Origin: Catellatospora tritici
GTDB taxonomy: Bacteria; Actinomycetota; Actinomycetes; Mycobacteriales; Micromonosporaceae
Length of the DNA: 64,000 nucleotides
Direction of reading: 5' to 3'
NCBI RefSeq assembly: GCF_019083965.1
Contig: NZ_JAHRCY010000009.1
Span: 186,001 to 250,000 of the forward strand
Below are positions 1-8,202 of this stretch, piece by piece. Both the position numbers and the translations under genes were made by a program. The notes under the pieces were generated by a model, which was not told the origin of the DNA, made no database searches, and saw only the letters and a program-made list of their open reading frames with translations. Numbering within the stretch: the stretch's first letter is position 1; every line of letters starts with the position of its first letter.

Positions 1-22
1 TCGGGGTCACCCTGCCTGCTCT

Positions 23-1174
23 CTAACGGGTCGCCGCGGAGTAACCCGCGCCGGCGGTGGATGGTCGGTAACGCGTGCCGTCGTACTCCTCCACATGCAC
101 CCGGTCGACCGGCACCCCCGCCGCCGCCAGGTCCTCGCGCGCGGCGGCCACCATCGCCGGCGGACCGCACGCGTAGATCTCCAGATCGTTCAGCTTGCCC
201 GCGCTCAGCGCGGCGGACACCACGTCGTCGCGGCCCCCGGACACCGTCACCACGGACAGCCAGCGGTGCGCCGCCTGCAGCCCGCGCAGCGTGTCCAGGT
301 CGTACAGGTCGGCGTCGGTACGGGCGCCGACGTACAGCTCCACGCCGCGCACCGGCACCCCCGACCCCGTCTCGACCTCCACCTGCTCGACCAGCGCCCG
401 CAGCGGCGCCAGGCCGGTGCCGCCCGCGATGAGCAGCAGGTCGCGGCCTCCGCCCGGCAGCAGGGTGAGGCGGTCGCCCACGGCGGCGCCGAGCCGGATC
501 TGGTCGCCCTCGCGCAACTGGTACACCAGCGCCGGGCTCAGCTGCCCGCCCCGGTACGCCCGGACGTGGAACTCGATCGTCCCGTCGGCGCGCGGGGTGT
601 TGGCGGGCGAGAAGTAGCGCCACACCCGTGGCCGCAGCGGGCACTCCAGCGACAGTGACTGCCCCGGCCAGTACGGCAGCGGCATCGTCGGGCGGACCGT
701 GAACACGGCCAGGTCCGGCCCCCGCAGCTCGTGCTCGAGCACGTCCGCCGTCCACCAGGCGGGCTGGCTGCGCGAGGCGTGCTCGGCCGCGCGCATCATC
801 GTCGAGGACACCAGGTCGTACGCCGCGACCCAGTCGTGGGCCAGCTCCGGGGTCCACGCGTCGCCGAGGAAGTGCTCCAGGGTGGCCAGCAGCGCCTGGC
901 CGATCTGCCCGTAGTGCGAGCCCACCACCGAGAACTTGCGGTGGTCGCGGCCCAGACTCTCCAGGTAGGGCGCCGCCCGGTCGAGGCGGTCGACATGCGA
1001 CACGATGTGGCCCAGAGCCTGCAGCAGCTTGTCGCGCTGGGCGGCCATGGAGATCGGGAACATGTCGCGCAGCTCCGGGTACGCCACGAACAGGTAGGCG
1101 TAGAAGTGCTGCGCCGCCCGGTCCCCGTGAGCCTGGACCGTGGCGAAACTGCGCTGCAACCGGGCGGTGTCCAT
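23..1174 (-). CDS. Flavohemoprotein-like globin-reductase (NO dioxygenase type)
   Basis: A 383-residue protein with an N-terminal globin domain (about 1-135) and a ferredoxin-reductase-like FAD/NAD module (about 150-375). Visible landmarks are Tyr25 in the B helix, the proximal His87 in SHYGQIG, the flavin motif WRYFSPAN, the NAD-binding IAGGTGLAPLR and the C-terminal YACGPP. The family oxidises nitric oxide to nitrate with O2 and NAD(P)H in the cytoplasm. The ATG at 1174 was chosen because it lies 2 nt after the stop of the upstream truncated globin; the frame stays open further upstream but only as antisense to that gene. It is probably the second gene of a two-gene NO/O2-handling operon. 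Domain order is clear; the exact substrate is inferred. Confidence 0.88.
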   Translation of the reverse strand: MDTARLQRSFATVQAHGDRAAQHFYAYLFVAYPELRDMFPISMAAQRDKLLQALGHIVSHVDRLDRAAPYLESLGRDHRKFSVVGSHYGQIGQALLATLEHFLGDAWTPELAHDWVAAYDLVSSTMMRAAEHASRSQPAWWTADVLEHELRGPDLAVFTVRPTMPLPYWPGQSLSLECPLRPRVWRYFSPANTPRADGTIEFHVRAYRGGQLSPALVYQLREGDQIRLGAAVGDRLTLLPGGGRDLLLIAGGTGLAPLRALVEQVEVETGSGVPVRGVELYVGARTDADLYDLDTLRGLQAAHRWLSVVTVSGGRDDVVSAALSAGKLNDLEIYACGPPAMVAAAREDLAAAGVPVDRVHVEEYDGTRYRPSTAGAGYSAATR

Positions 1175-1176
1175 GG

Positions 1177-1566
1177 TCAGGCGGCCGCCACGATCAGCGG
1201 CCGGACCCCGCCGAGGATCTCCCCGATCTGCAGGATGATGTCCATCGGCACGTGCAGCTCGAACAGCACGCCCGCGACGTACTGCGCGGTGCGGTCGAAG
1301 TGCTCGCCGCTGATGTCCAGTCGGGCGTGCGCGGGCTGCAGCCGCTCCACCGGGTACGTCCCCGGTCCGCCGAGCACGAAGGTCAGCAGTTGGGCCATGT
1401 GGCCCTTGAGGGTGGCCACGTCCACGCCGTCGAAGTAGCCGCGCAGGTGCTCGTCGGCGAGCAGGTAGGTGTAGAGCCGGGACACCGCCTCGCGGACGGC
1501 GGGGGCGCCGCCGATGAGCTCGTACAGGCTGGCGTCGGTCGGTGGTGCTGTCGGGGTCTGGGTCAT
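1177..1566 (-). CDS. Group 1 truncated hemoglobin
   Basis: A 129-residue protein matching the 2-over-2 truncated globin family in length and motifs: LYELIGG at the N-terminus, Tyr32 as a candidate B10 residue, the GGPG stretch, and His80 in PAHARLDISGEHFD as proximal ligand. Members bind O2 and NO and, in actinobacteria, contribute to NO detoxification. Translation is likely coupled to the flavohemoprotein, which starts 2 nt downstream. A promoter and an inverted-repeat operator lie upstream (1661-1749), so the pair is probably under repressor control. The start was taken as the ATG giving a normal globin N-terminus. Confidence 0.88.
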   Translation of the reverse strand: MTQTPTAPPTDASLYELIGGAPAVREAVSRLYTYLLADEHLRGYFDGVDVATLKGHMAQLLTFVLGGPGTYPVERLQPAHARLDISGEHFDRTAQYVAGVLFELHVPMDIILQIGEILGGVRPLIVAAA

Positions 1567-1660
1567 CGTCGCCTCCAGCTCGATGGGTGGGACACGCGAG
1601 ACGGCGCCTGACCGGCCCCGGGCCCGCAACGCCCCGGACAGGACGTGGAAGCACACCGAC

Positions 1661-1706
1661 ACAACCGACAGTTTGCTTTTGTCGGCCAATCCAAACTGTT
1701 GGTTGT
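1661..1706 (-). promoter_or_regulatory. 15-bp inverted repeat, candidate operator of globin operon
   Basis: The arms ACAACCGACAGTTTG (1661-1675) and CAAACTGTTGGTTGT (1692-1706) are complementary at 14 of 15 positions, with a 16-nt spacer. The repeat lies just downstream of the predicted transcription start of the globin operon, a position typical of repression by roadblock. The cognate regulator is not identifiable here. Confidence 0.6.
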
Positions 1707-1720
1707 CCGCGCGCGAGCAG

Positions 1721-1749
1721 CATATATAGATGAGCCCTAGCGGTGTCAA
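1721..1749 (-). promoter_or_regulatory. Promoter of the globin operon
   Basis: On the minus strand a perfect -35 TTGACA (1749-1744) is followed after 17 nt by TATATG (1726-1721), with an overlapping TATATA. This is close to the principal-sigma consensus and sits in a local AT-rich patch. It predicts a start near 1714 and a leader of about 150 nt carrying the inverted repeat. Confidence 0.6.
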
Positions 1750-2160
1750 CCAGTAGACGATGAAACTACTGAGCGTATTTGCGACCGAGTGTGCCCGGTG
1801 CTGTCCACATCGACCAGAGCTGCGACGGCGTTGCGACAGCGCCCTTGCGCGTCGGTGGGCGCCACTCGACCGGGTGATTTCGCCGGACCGCAATGGACAT
1901 CCGATCCCGACAGCGTGCGACCCGGTGGCCGAGACGGCAAAGCGGGCGCCGGGACTTCGGGGAGTCGCCAACGCCCGCCTGGGATCGTGTGCCGTGCGGT
2001 TAGGTTAAAACGTCTACCGTGTTAAGACAAGAGCACATCTACGGTTGCAATTTCAGTATTGATTCATGTAAGAAACATACGCCTGCTCGGCCTGGGGGCC
2101 CGGAGCAGTGCGCGGAGGAGCGGCCCGGACGGTGCGCGACGCAGCGTCCGGGCTGTGCCA
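1750..2160. other. Intergenic stretch without a supported gene
   Basis: About 410 bases between the globin promoter and the coiled-coil gene. It contains AT-rich patches near 2000-2090, unlike the surrounding coding DNA, and short open frames with no recognisable product or ribosome site. I see no RNA gene or clear repeat in it. Confidence 0.5.
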
Positions 2161-3249
2161 TCAGGTGGCCTCCGCCTTGGTGAGCCTGCGTTCGGCGGCG
2201 ACCAGGGCACGGCGGGCGGCACTGTGCTCGGCTTTGGCCCGTACCGACTCCGCACGGGCCTGCTCGCGCCGCTCGGCCAGGGCGAGCAGGGCTTCCTCGA
2301 TCTCCGACAGCTCCGCCGAGGCCGCCTGCCGCGCCCGATCAGCCGCACCGAGCCGGTCAGCCGCCGCGGCCAACTCCGCCTGGGCCGCGGCGAGCTCCTG
2401 CCGCGCGGCCACGCGCGCCCGCTTCTCCTCTTCGGACCTGCGCCGCCGGTCCGCCAACTCGTCCCGCGCGGCCTTGCGCACCGGTGCCTCCCGGTCCGCT
2501 GCCGGGGCGCCCGCCGTCGCGCGCGCGGGCTGCCGTCCGCGAGCTGCCTGCTGTGCCGACCGAGCCGACTGCTCGGGCGCCCGCCGGTTCGCGCCCGCCG
2601 CCGTTGGCGATGCGGCGTCGGCGTCCCGCCTGGTCGAGGACCTCCCGCGCCGGTTGATGTCGATGACGTTGCCCGCCGAGGTGGCGGCCGCCGGTTCGAC
2701 GTCCGTGGCCTCGACGTCAGCACCAACCTCCGCTGCGGCTGACGGATGGTCCGGCAGGGCCGCGCCGAAACCGAAGCCGGTGTACGAGACCGCCCGCAGC
2801 AGCCGTCCGGTGCGGACCTGCTCGGCGACGTCCGGCTCGGCCAGGGCCGCGGCCAGGGAGTCCTCGGCCTCCGACAGCGGCAGGCGGGCCGCGGGAGTGT
2901 CCGGCTGGGCCTGGACTGCCAGCTCGGCCGCCTGGGCGACCAGGTCCGCGAGCAGGTCCTTGCGGCGGGCCGACAGGGTGCGTACGCGGTCACCCGCCAG
3001 TTCACGCTGAGCCTGCCGCAGCTGCTCGGCAAGGTCGGTGAGCTGCCCGATCACGGCGGGACGGGTGAGGGCGAGCCGGTTGACCAGCCAGGCGCCGACG
3101 GTGGGCTTGCGCAACCGCCCGAGCGCGGTGGCGTCCTTGGCCCTGCCCGCGGCTCTCGCTTCGGCGACGGCGGCGTCGCGGGCCGCCACGAAACCGTCCG
3201 GCGGCGCCGCGTACAGCGCGTCGGCCACCCGGTCGAGCTCACTCACCAC
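2161..3249 (-). CDS. Conserved actinobacterial coiled-coil protein of unknown function
   Basis: About 362 residues. The N-terminal 130 residues carry a conserved actinobacterial pattern (VADALYAAPPDGFVAARD, then LRKPTVGAWLVNRLA). The middle is low-complexity and rich in Ala, Arg and Ser, and the C-terminal 130 residues form a long charged Ala/Glu/Arg coiled coil. No catalytic motif or membrane segment is visible. The start is a GTG (3249, or 3246 next to it); the frame is open further upstream but only through the repeat at 3339-3400. Function is unknown. Confidence 0.7.
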   Translation of the reverse strand: MVSELDRVADALYAAPPDGFVAARDAAVAEARAAGRAKDATALGRLRKPTVGAWLVNRLALTRPAVIGQLTDLAEQLRQAQRELAGDRVRTLSARRKDLLADLVAQAAELAVQAQPDTPAARLPLSEAEDSLAAALAEPDVAEQVRTGRLLRAVSYTGFGFGAALPDHPSAAAEVGADVEATDVEPAAATSAGNVIDINRRGRSSTRRDADAASPTAAGANRRAPEQSARSAQQAARGRQPARATAGAPAADREAPVRKAARDELADRRRRSEEEKRARVAARQELAAAQAELAAAADRLGAADRARQAASAELSEIEEALLALAERREQARAESVRAKAEHSAARRALVAAERRLTKAEAT

Positions 3250-3338
3250 ACCGCCATGATCCCCGCTGACCACCCACCCCACCGCCCGTTCCCCACACCC
3301 TGCGCCCACGCCCTCGCGCGCCCTCGCCTCGAGCGCCG

Positions 3339-3400
3339 TGCAGTTTCGGGGAAACTGCACGAACGGCGGCCAAGATTCCTGCAGTTTCCCCGAAACTGCA
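3339..3400. repeat. Paired-hairpin intergenic repeat, copy 1
   Basis: Two 21-nt units, TGCAGTTTCGGGGAAACTGCA (3339-3359) and its reverse complement (3380-3400), flank a 20-nt core ending in GGCCAAGATTCC. Each unit can fold alone and the two can pair with each other. A second copy lies at 15938-15999. It sits between two genes read on the minus strand. Confidence 0.75.
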
Positions 3401-3456
3401 GCCTGATCGCGCACGCCGCGGCGACGGCGCTGCGGGGGGTTGGGGAGTGGGTGGGG

Positions 3457-4137
3457 TTAGGGGGTGGGTGGGGGTTGGAAGAGGCCGTGGATCTGCCAGC
3501 CCTGGTTGGGGAAGCCTGCGGCCAGGGCGGTGCGGTCGGAGGCGGTGTTGGCCGGGTCGTGCAGGTAGATCGGGACGGCGCCGTGGGAGAGGATCCAGCG
3601 GGCGGCCTGGGCGGTCAGGCGCGAGGCCAGGCCGCGGCCGCGGTGAGCCTCGTCGGTGCCGACGGAGATCTCCATTCCGGCGGGGTTGTGCCGTTTGACG
3701 CCGACCCCGGCGGCATAGCGACCCTCGTCGTCGAAGGCGACCAGCGCTTCGCCGCCGAACGGGCGCAGCCACTCCGGCAGGCGTGGGTCGGTGGCGGGCA
3801 CCCAGATCCCGGCGTCGGGCAGCTCGGTGGGTGCGGTGGTCCACCGGAAGACCCCGGCGAAGACGCGGGCCTCGGGGCGGCCGAGGGCGGCGGGCAGGTG
3901 CGCGGGGACATCCGCCCAGTCGCGTACGGCGCCACGCACCCCCTCCGCCACGTCCGGAGCCACCGACAGCACCCCGCCGCCGGGGCACGACACCCCGATC
4001 ACGTCGTGGACCCGGCCGTCCCAGCCGGGGCGGGTACGCAGGTCGGTGCCGACGACGGTCAGCCCGTCGCGGTCGGGCCAGTCCCCCAGGAACGCGGCGA
4101 GGAACGCGGTAAGCGCGGGTGCGGTGCAGGTGTCCAT
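3457..4137 (-). CDS. GNAT-family N-acetyltransferase
   Basis: A 226-residue protein. Its C-terminal half has the GNAT fold with the acetyl-CoA loop HRGRGLAS (about 166-173) after the beta strand MEISVGTDE, and a later NxAxxxALAAGF-like segment. The N-terminal half (about 1-110) is a less conserved domain seen in many actinobacterial two-part GNATs. The substrate cannot be predicted. It is a single gene between two other minus-strand genes. Confidence 0.78.
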   Translation of the reverse strand: MDTCTAPALTAFLAAFLGDWPDRDGLTVVGTDLRTRPGWDGRVHDVIGVSCPGGGVLSVAPDVAEGVRGAVRDWADVPAHLPAALGRPEARVFAGVFRWTTAPTELPDAGIWVPATDPRLPEWLRPFGGEALVAFDDEGRYAAGVGVKRHNPAGMEISVGTDEAHRGRGLASRLTAQAARWILSHGAVPIYLHDPANTASDRTALAAGFPNQGWQIHGLFQPPPTP

Positions 4138-4187
4138 CGCACCGAAGGATACGTCGCGAAGATGTGATCCCCGGTGCGATGTGCCAC

Positions 4188-5045
4188 TCAGCCGGGCGTG
4201 CCCCGGCCCAGCACCGCGATGTCGCAGTCCCCGTCGCCCCCGGCCACCCCGGCCGAGGTCACGGCCGCGGCGGCCGCGGCGACCGGCAGCGGGCGGTGCG
4301 CGTACCCGGTCGCCAGCCGTAGGTCCTTGTCCAGCGCCGCCAGTGTGAACGGCGCCCCGGCGTAGTCCTGCGCGCCGAGCCGGGCGCGACTACGCCCGGC
4401 GACGCGTTCGAACGCGCCTGACGCCAGTGTGTCCAGCACCAGCTCGCGGGGCAGCCCGAAGTCCTCGCCCAGGCTCACCGCGTCGCGCATGCCCGCCGCG
4501 ACCACACCCAGGGCCAGATTCGCGACCAGCTTGAGGGCCGTCGCCGCGCCGACCGGCCCGGCGTGGCGACAGCGACCCGCGTGCGACCAGGCCGCCAGCA
4601 CCGGCGCCGCCTCGGCCGCGTCAGCCACGTCGCCACCCGTGAGCACGGTCAGCGACCCGGCCAGCACCGCGGGCACCGAGCCGAGCACCGGCGCCTCCAG
4701 GTAGCGCAGTCCGGTGGCGACGACACGCGAGGCCAGACCGGACGACTCGTCGGGCCCGACGGTGCTCGCGTTCACGAGCAGGGTGCCCGCGGCCGCCCCG
4801 GCCGTGATCCCGTCCGGGGCGAACAGCGCCTGCTCGCTCGCCGGGCCGTCGAACACCATCAGCACGACCAGGTCCGCGCCCGCCGCGGCCGCGGCTGCGG
4901 TCGGCGCCTCGGTCGCACCGCGCGCCACCAGGTCGGCGGCCCGCCCGGCGGTACGGTTCCACACCACCACGTCGTGCCCGGCGTCCAGGAGCACCCCGGC
5001 GAACGCCGTACCCATGCGGCCAAGCCCGCAGACGGCGACTCTCAT
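4188..5045 (-). CDS. NAD(P)-binding 3-hydroxyisobutyrate/6-phosphogluconate dehydrogenase-like oxidoreductase
   Basis: A 285-residue protein that starts directly with the Rossmann motif VAVCGLGRMG and ends with the helical C-terminal domain of the beta-hydroxyacid dehydrogenase family; ATALKLVANL holds the expected catalytic Lys. The family includes hydroxyisobutyrate and tartronate-semialdehyde reductases and imine reductases. Its ATG overlaps the RidA stop by 4 nt (ATGA), so the two are translationally coupled. Pairing with a RidA-like protein suggests an enamine/imine or keto-acid substrate, but this is inference. Confidence 0.82.
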   Translation of the reverse strand: MRVAVCGLGRMGTAFAGVLLDAGHDVVVWNRTAGRAADLVARGATEAPTAAAAAAGADLVVLMVFDGPASEQALFAPDGITAGAAAGTLLVNASTVGPDESSGLASRVVATGLRYLEAPVLGSVPAVLAGSLTVLTGGDVADAAEAAPVLAAWSHAGRCRHAGPVGAATALKLVANLALGVVAAGMRDAVSLGEDFGLPRELVLDTLASGAFERVAGRSRARLGAQDYAGAPFTLAALDKDLRLATGYAHRPLPVAAAAAAVTSAGVAGGDGDCDIAVLGRGTPG

Positions 5046-5446
5046 GCCCGGTCCGCCGGCACGATCGCCCACGCCTCGATCTCCAGCAGCAGGTCCGGTC
5101 GGAACAGCGCCGCCACCTGCACGGCGGTGCTGGCGGGCAGGTGCGACCCCATCACCTCGGCCCGTACGTCCCGGATCGCGGACAGGTAGGCCACGTCGGT
5201 GACGAAGTAGCCGAGTTTCACCACGTCGGCGAAGGTCGCCCCGGCGGCGGCCAGTGCGGTGCCGAGGTTGGCGAAGATCTGGCGCGTCTGCGCGAGCGGG
5301 TCGCCCGCACCCACGAGCTCGCCGCCCTCGTCGAAGGCGACCTGCCCGGCGACGGCGACCAGGCGGCCGGTGCCGTACACGACGTGGCTGTAGTTGGGGG
5401 AACCGGCCAGGCCGTCGGGGGCCGGTATGCGTACGACGTGGGACAT
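5042..5446 (-). CDS. RidA/YjgF-family protein lacking the usual catalytic Arg
   Basis: A 134-residue protein of normal RidA length and strand pattern (SPNYSHVV, VAGQVAFDEGGELVG, FANLGTALAAAG, LLLEIEAWAIVP). Classical RidA enamine deaminases have an Arg at position 105 in a P-A-R-S motif; here the matching segment reads LPAST with Ala105, so canonical 2-aminoacrylate deamination is doubtful. The start at 5446 has GGAAAGGA at good spacing, preferred over an ATG nine codons upstream. It is the first gene of a coupled pair with the dehydrogenase and diverges from the LysR gene. Confidence 0.82.
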   Translation of the reverse strand: MSHVVRIPAPDGLAGSPNYSHVVYGTGRLVAVAGQVAFDEGGELVGAGDPLAQTRQIFANLGTALAAAGATFADVVKLGYFVTDVAYLSAIRDVRAEVMGSHLPASTAVQVAALFRPDLLLEIEAWAIVPADRA

Positions 5447-5521
5447 GTCGGGTCCTTTCCAGATCGACTCCACGATTGTGGCCGGTCACGGGTCATCGCA
5501 GTAGCGCACGTATGTCATCCG

Positions 5522-5553
5522 AGCCATGCGTGTCTCGCATGGCTGATTAGGCT
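5522..5553 (+). promoter_or_regulatory. LysR operator overlapping a leaderless promoter
   Basis: A perfect 9-bp inverted repeat, AGCCATGCG and CGCATGGCT with a 5-nt spacer (5522-5544), lies between the divergent RidA and LysR genes, where a LysR-type regulator normally binds. A -10-like TAGGCT (5548-5553) ends 6 nt before the LysR ATG, so the LysR mRNA may be leaderless and autoregulated. Confidence 0.6.
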
Positions 5554-5559
5554 GCCCGG

Positions 5560-6444
5560 ATGGACCTCACCGCGCTGCGCTCGTTCCACGAGGTATGCCA
5601 GCAGGGCTCGATCAGCGCCGCCGCGCAGGCCCTGGGCTACACCCAGTCGGCGGTGTCGCGGCAGCTCGCGACGCTGGAGGCAGCCCTGCGGGGGCCGTTG
5701 CTGCAACGGCACGCCCGGGGCGTGCAGCCGACCGAGGCCGGGGAGGCGCTGCTGGCCCACGCGGCGGCGATCCTGGCCCGGGTCGAGCAGGCCACCGAGG
5801 AGGTGGCGGCCGCCCGGACCCGGCAGCCCGCGCGGCTGCGCGTCGGGGCGGTGCCCACCGCGGTCGGGCACCTGCTCCCCCGCGCCCTGACCGCGTACGC
5901 CGCGACCGACCCTGGCGTGCGGGTCAGCTTCGCCGAAGGGGTCACCCCCCGGCTGCTGCCCCGCCTGCGCGACGGCAAGCTCGACCTGGTCGTGGTCACC
6001 GACTACCCACCCGGCCTGCCCGTGCTCGACGGCGTACGCGTGCTGCACCTGCTCGACGACCGGCTGTACCTGGCGCTGCCGCGCACCCACCGGCTGGCCG
6101 GGAGGGGCCCGGTCGACCTGGCCGACCTCGCCGACGAGGCGTGGGTCGAGGACTACGCGGGCGCGGCGGCGGTGCTGACCAGCGCCTGCGGCCGTGCCGG
6201 GTTCACCCCGCGCGTGGAGATCGAGACCGGCGGCTGGATGGGTAAGCTTGCCTTCGTCGCCGCCGGGTTCGGAGTCTGCCTGGTGCCCGGCCTGCTGGTC
6301 CCGGCGATACGGGCCGATGTGACCGTCTGCGAACTGCGCGATCCCCCGGTACGCGCCGTATACGCCGCGCTGCGCGACCGCGACGCCCGCACCGGCCCGG
6401 CCGCCCGCTTCGCCGAAGCACTCGCCGGGGTCGCTCGGCCCTGA
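5560..6444 (+). CDS. LysR-family transcriptional regulator
   Basis: A 294-residue protein with the LysR winged HTH at 1-60 (LTALRSFHEVCQQGSISAAA, then QSAVSRQLATLE) and a type-2 periplasmic-binding-like effector domain at about 90-290. It is divergent from the RidA/dehydrogenase pair, with a palindrome in the shared 113-nt gap, so it most likely regulates that pair and itself. The effector is unknown. There is no convincing ribosome site, consistent with a leaderless message. Confidence 0.88.
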   Translation: MDLTALRSFHEVCQQGSISAAAQALGYTQSAVSRQLATLEAALRGPLLQRHARGVQPTEAGEALLAHAAAILARVEQATEEVAAARTRQPARLRVGAVPTAVGHLLPRALTAYAATDPGVRVSFAEGVTPRLLPRLRDGKLDLVVVTDYPPGLPVLDGVRVLHLLDDRLYLALPRTHRLAGRGPVDLADLADEAWVEDYAGAAAVLTSACGRAGFTPRVEIETGGWMGKLAFVAAGFGVCLVPGLLVPAIRADVTVCELRDPPVRAVYAALRDRDARTGPAARFAEALAGVARP

Positions 6445-6512
6445 GCGTGCGCGGCCTGTGAATCTCGACATCCATCCTTGTCACAGCGTCGCGGAAGCGG
6501 TTGGGTCGACGT

Positions 6513-7244
6513 ATGGCACGCATCGCCTACGACGGCAAGGACGCGGCGGCGTTCGAGACCTCCCGCCACCTCTCCGACCACGGGCTGGCCGCCTGGCGTG
6601 CGGCGGTGGACCGGCACCTGCGCACCGGCCCGCACGACCGCCTGCTCGACCTGGGCGCCGGCACCGGAATGTGGGCGCGAGCCTTCACCACCTGGTACCC
6701 CGCCATGGAGGTCATCGCCGTGGAACCCGCCGCGGCCATGCGCGCACGCTGTCGGCATCCGGGAGTGCTGCCCGGAGACGCGGCCGACATCCCGCTGGAC
6801 GACGACCACGTCGACGCGGCCTGGCTGTCGACGATCATCCACCACGTGCCTGACCTGACCGCCGCCGCGCGGGAGCTGCGCCGCGTGCTGCGCCCCGGCG
6901 GCCAGGTGCTGATCCGCTCGGCGTTCCCCGGGCGTCACGAGGCGATCGCGCTGTTCCGCTTCTTCCCCGAGGCCGTCCGCGTCCTGGACACCTTCCCCAC
7001 TGTCGAAGAGGTCGAAGCCGCTTTCGCCACGGTCGGCATGTCCACGATCGCGTTCGAGCCGGTGCCTCAGATCACCGGCCCGTCGCTGCGCGAACTGACG
7101 GCCAACCTGCGCCGGGAGGCGCACACGCCACTTCAGCTGATCACCGACGCGGAGTACGCGGCCGGACTGGCGCGGCTGCACCGCGCCTGCGAGACCGAGG
7201 ACGGCCCGGTGATCGACACGCTCGACCTGCTCGTCCTGCGCTGA
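6513..7244 (+). CDS. Class I SAM-dependent methyltransferase
   Basis: About 243 residues with motif I LLDLGAGTGMWA, the acidic post-I residue in VIAVEP, a motif II region LSTIIHHVPDL and motif III LRRVLRPGGQVLI. This is the generic UbiE/type 11 methyltransferase layout, and the methyl acceptor cannot be predicted. The ATG at 6513 was chosen; a TTG 12 nt upstream is in frame. It follows the LysR gene by 68 nt. Confidence 0.8.
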   Translation: MARIAYDGKDAAAFETSRHLSDHGLAAWRAAVDRHLRTGPHDRLLDLGAGTGMWARAFTTWYPAMEVIAVEPAAAMRARCRHPGVLPGDAADIPLDDDHVDAAWLSTIIHHVPDLTAAARELRRVLRPGGQVLIRSAFPGRHEAIALFRFFPEAVRVLDTFPTVEEVEAAFATVGMSTIAFEPVPQITGPSLRELTANLRREAHTPLQLITDAEYAAGLARLHRACETEDGPVIDTLDLLVLR

Positions 7245-7280
7245 CGGGCACGACCTGCACCCAGTCGGCGGCAGTCACCG

Positions 7281-8063
7281 CTAGGGCGAGGTGATCCGTG
7301 CCGACACCGGGGCGCCCCACCAGCCGTTGCGGACGAACAGCGCGGCATACCAGCCCGACTGCGCGGGGGTGACGGCGAGCGTGCCGGTCTGCGGCGTGTA
7401 CAGGTCGGTGCCCGGCAGGGTCAGCGAGAAGTCCGCCGTGGCGGCGGTCTTGCTCCAACCGCCCGGCGCGCCCGCGCTGCTGCCCAGCACGTACAGGGCG
7501 GACAGCCCGCCACTCACGGTGAAGGTGTAGGGCGTGCCCGCGGACAGGTAGACGTCGCGGATGTCGACGATCCAGTCGCCGTAGCCGGTGCCGACGGGCT
7601 GGAAGGCGGTCGTGGTCGTCGACAGGGTCTGGTCACCCTGGACGAACTGCACGAGATACTTGACCGGACTGGTGTTGCCGGGGTGACCGTTGACGCGGGT
7701 GGCGTACGTCCCGATCGGCAGGCGGCCGGCGTTGTTGTCGAAAGCGACCCAGTCGGCGGGCGAGAACCCGCCAAGGGTGCTGGAGTTCAGCGGGCAGCTC
7801 GTCGGATCGTGCAGCACGATGTCGGAGTCGTAGCCCTGCGAGCCGCGGGTCGCCACGACCGACCAGTAGGAGTGGGCGGTGGTGATGCGGTACGTACCCA
7901 GGCTCGACTTGAGGACCGCGCCCTCGTCCAGCAGGTCGGACGAGGTGGGAGCCAGGCACGGCAGCGGTCCCCGGGTGGGCACCGCCGATGCCGGCGCGGA
8001 GAAGGCCAGCAGCAGTGCGCACACCGTGGCCAGACCGATCGGGACACGCGTCGTACGGATCAT
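7281..8063 (-). CDS. Secreted protein of unknown function
   Basis: 260 residues with a clear Sec signal peptide (positive MIRTTR, hydrophobic core, ASA cleavage near residue 27). The mature part is rich in Thr, Ser, Gly and aromatic residues in beta-strand-like repeats, with two Cys (about 36 and 91) that could form a disulfide. No enzymatic motif is evident. It is convergent with the methyltransferase. Confidence 0.65.
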   Translation of the reverse strand: MIRTTRVPIGLATVCALLLAFSAPASAVPTRGPLPCLAPTSSDLLDEGAVLKSSLGTYRITTAHSYWSVVATRGSQGYDSDIVLHDPTSCPLNSSTLGGFSPADWVAFDNNAGRLPIGTYATRVNGHPGNTSPVKYLVQFVQGDQTLSTTTTAFQPVGTGYGDWIVDIRDVYLSAGTPYTFTVSGGLSALYVLGSSAGAPGGWSKTAATADFSLTLPGTDLYTPQTGTLAVTPAQSGWYAALFVRNGWWGAPVSARITSP

Positions 8064-8202
8064 CGCCGGACTCCCCTCACCGGGCAGGCCCGCGCCCTCG
8101 CGCGGTGGCCCTCATCGTGGGCGCGGACCGTCGCCGTGCCTAGGCGGCCGTCAGCATCTCGACAGGGACGGGGCGGCCCGGTCGGGGGCCGCCCCAGGGC
8201 GT

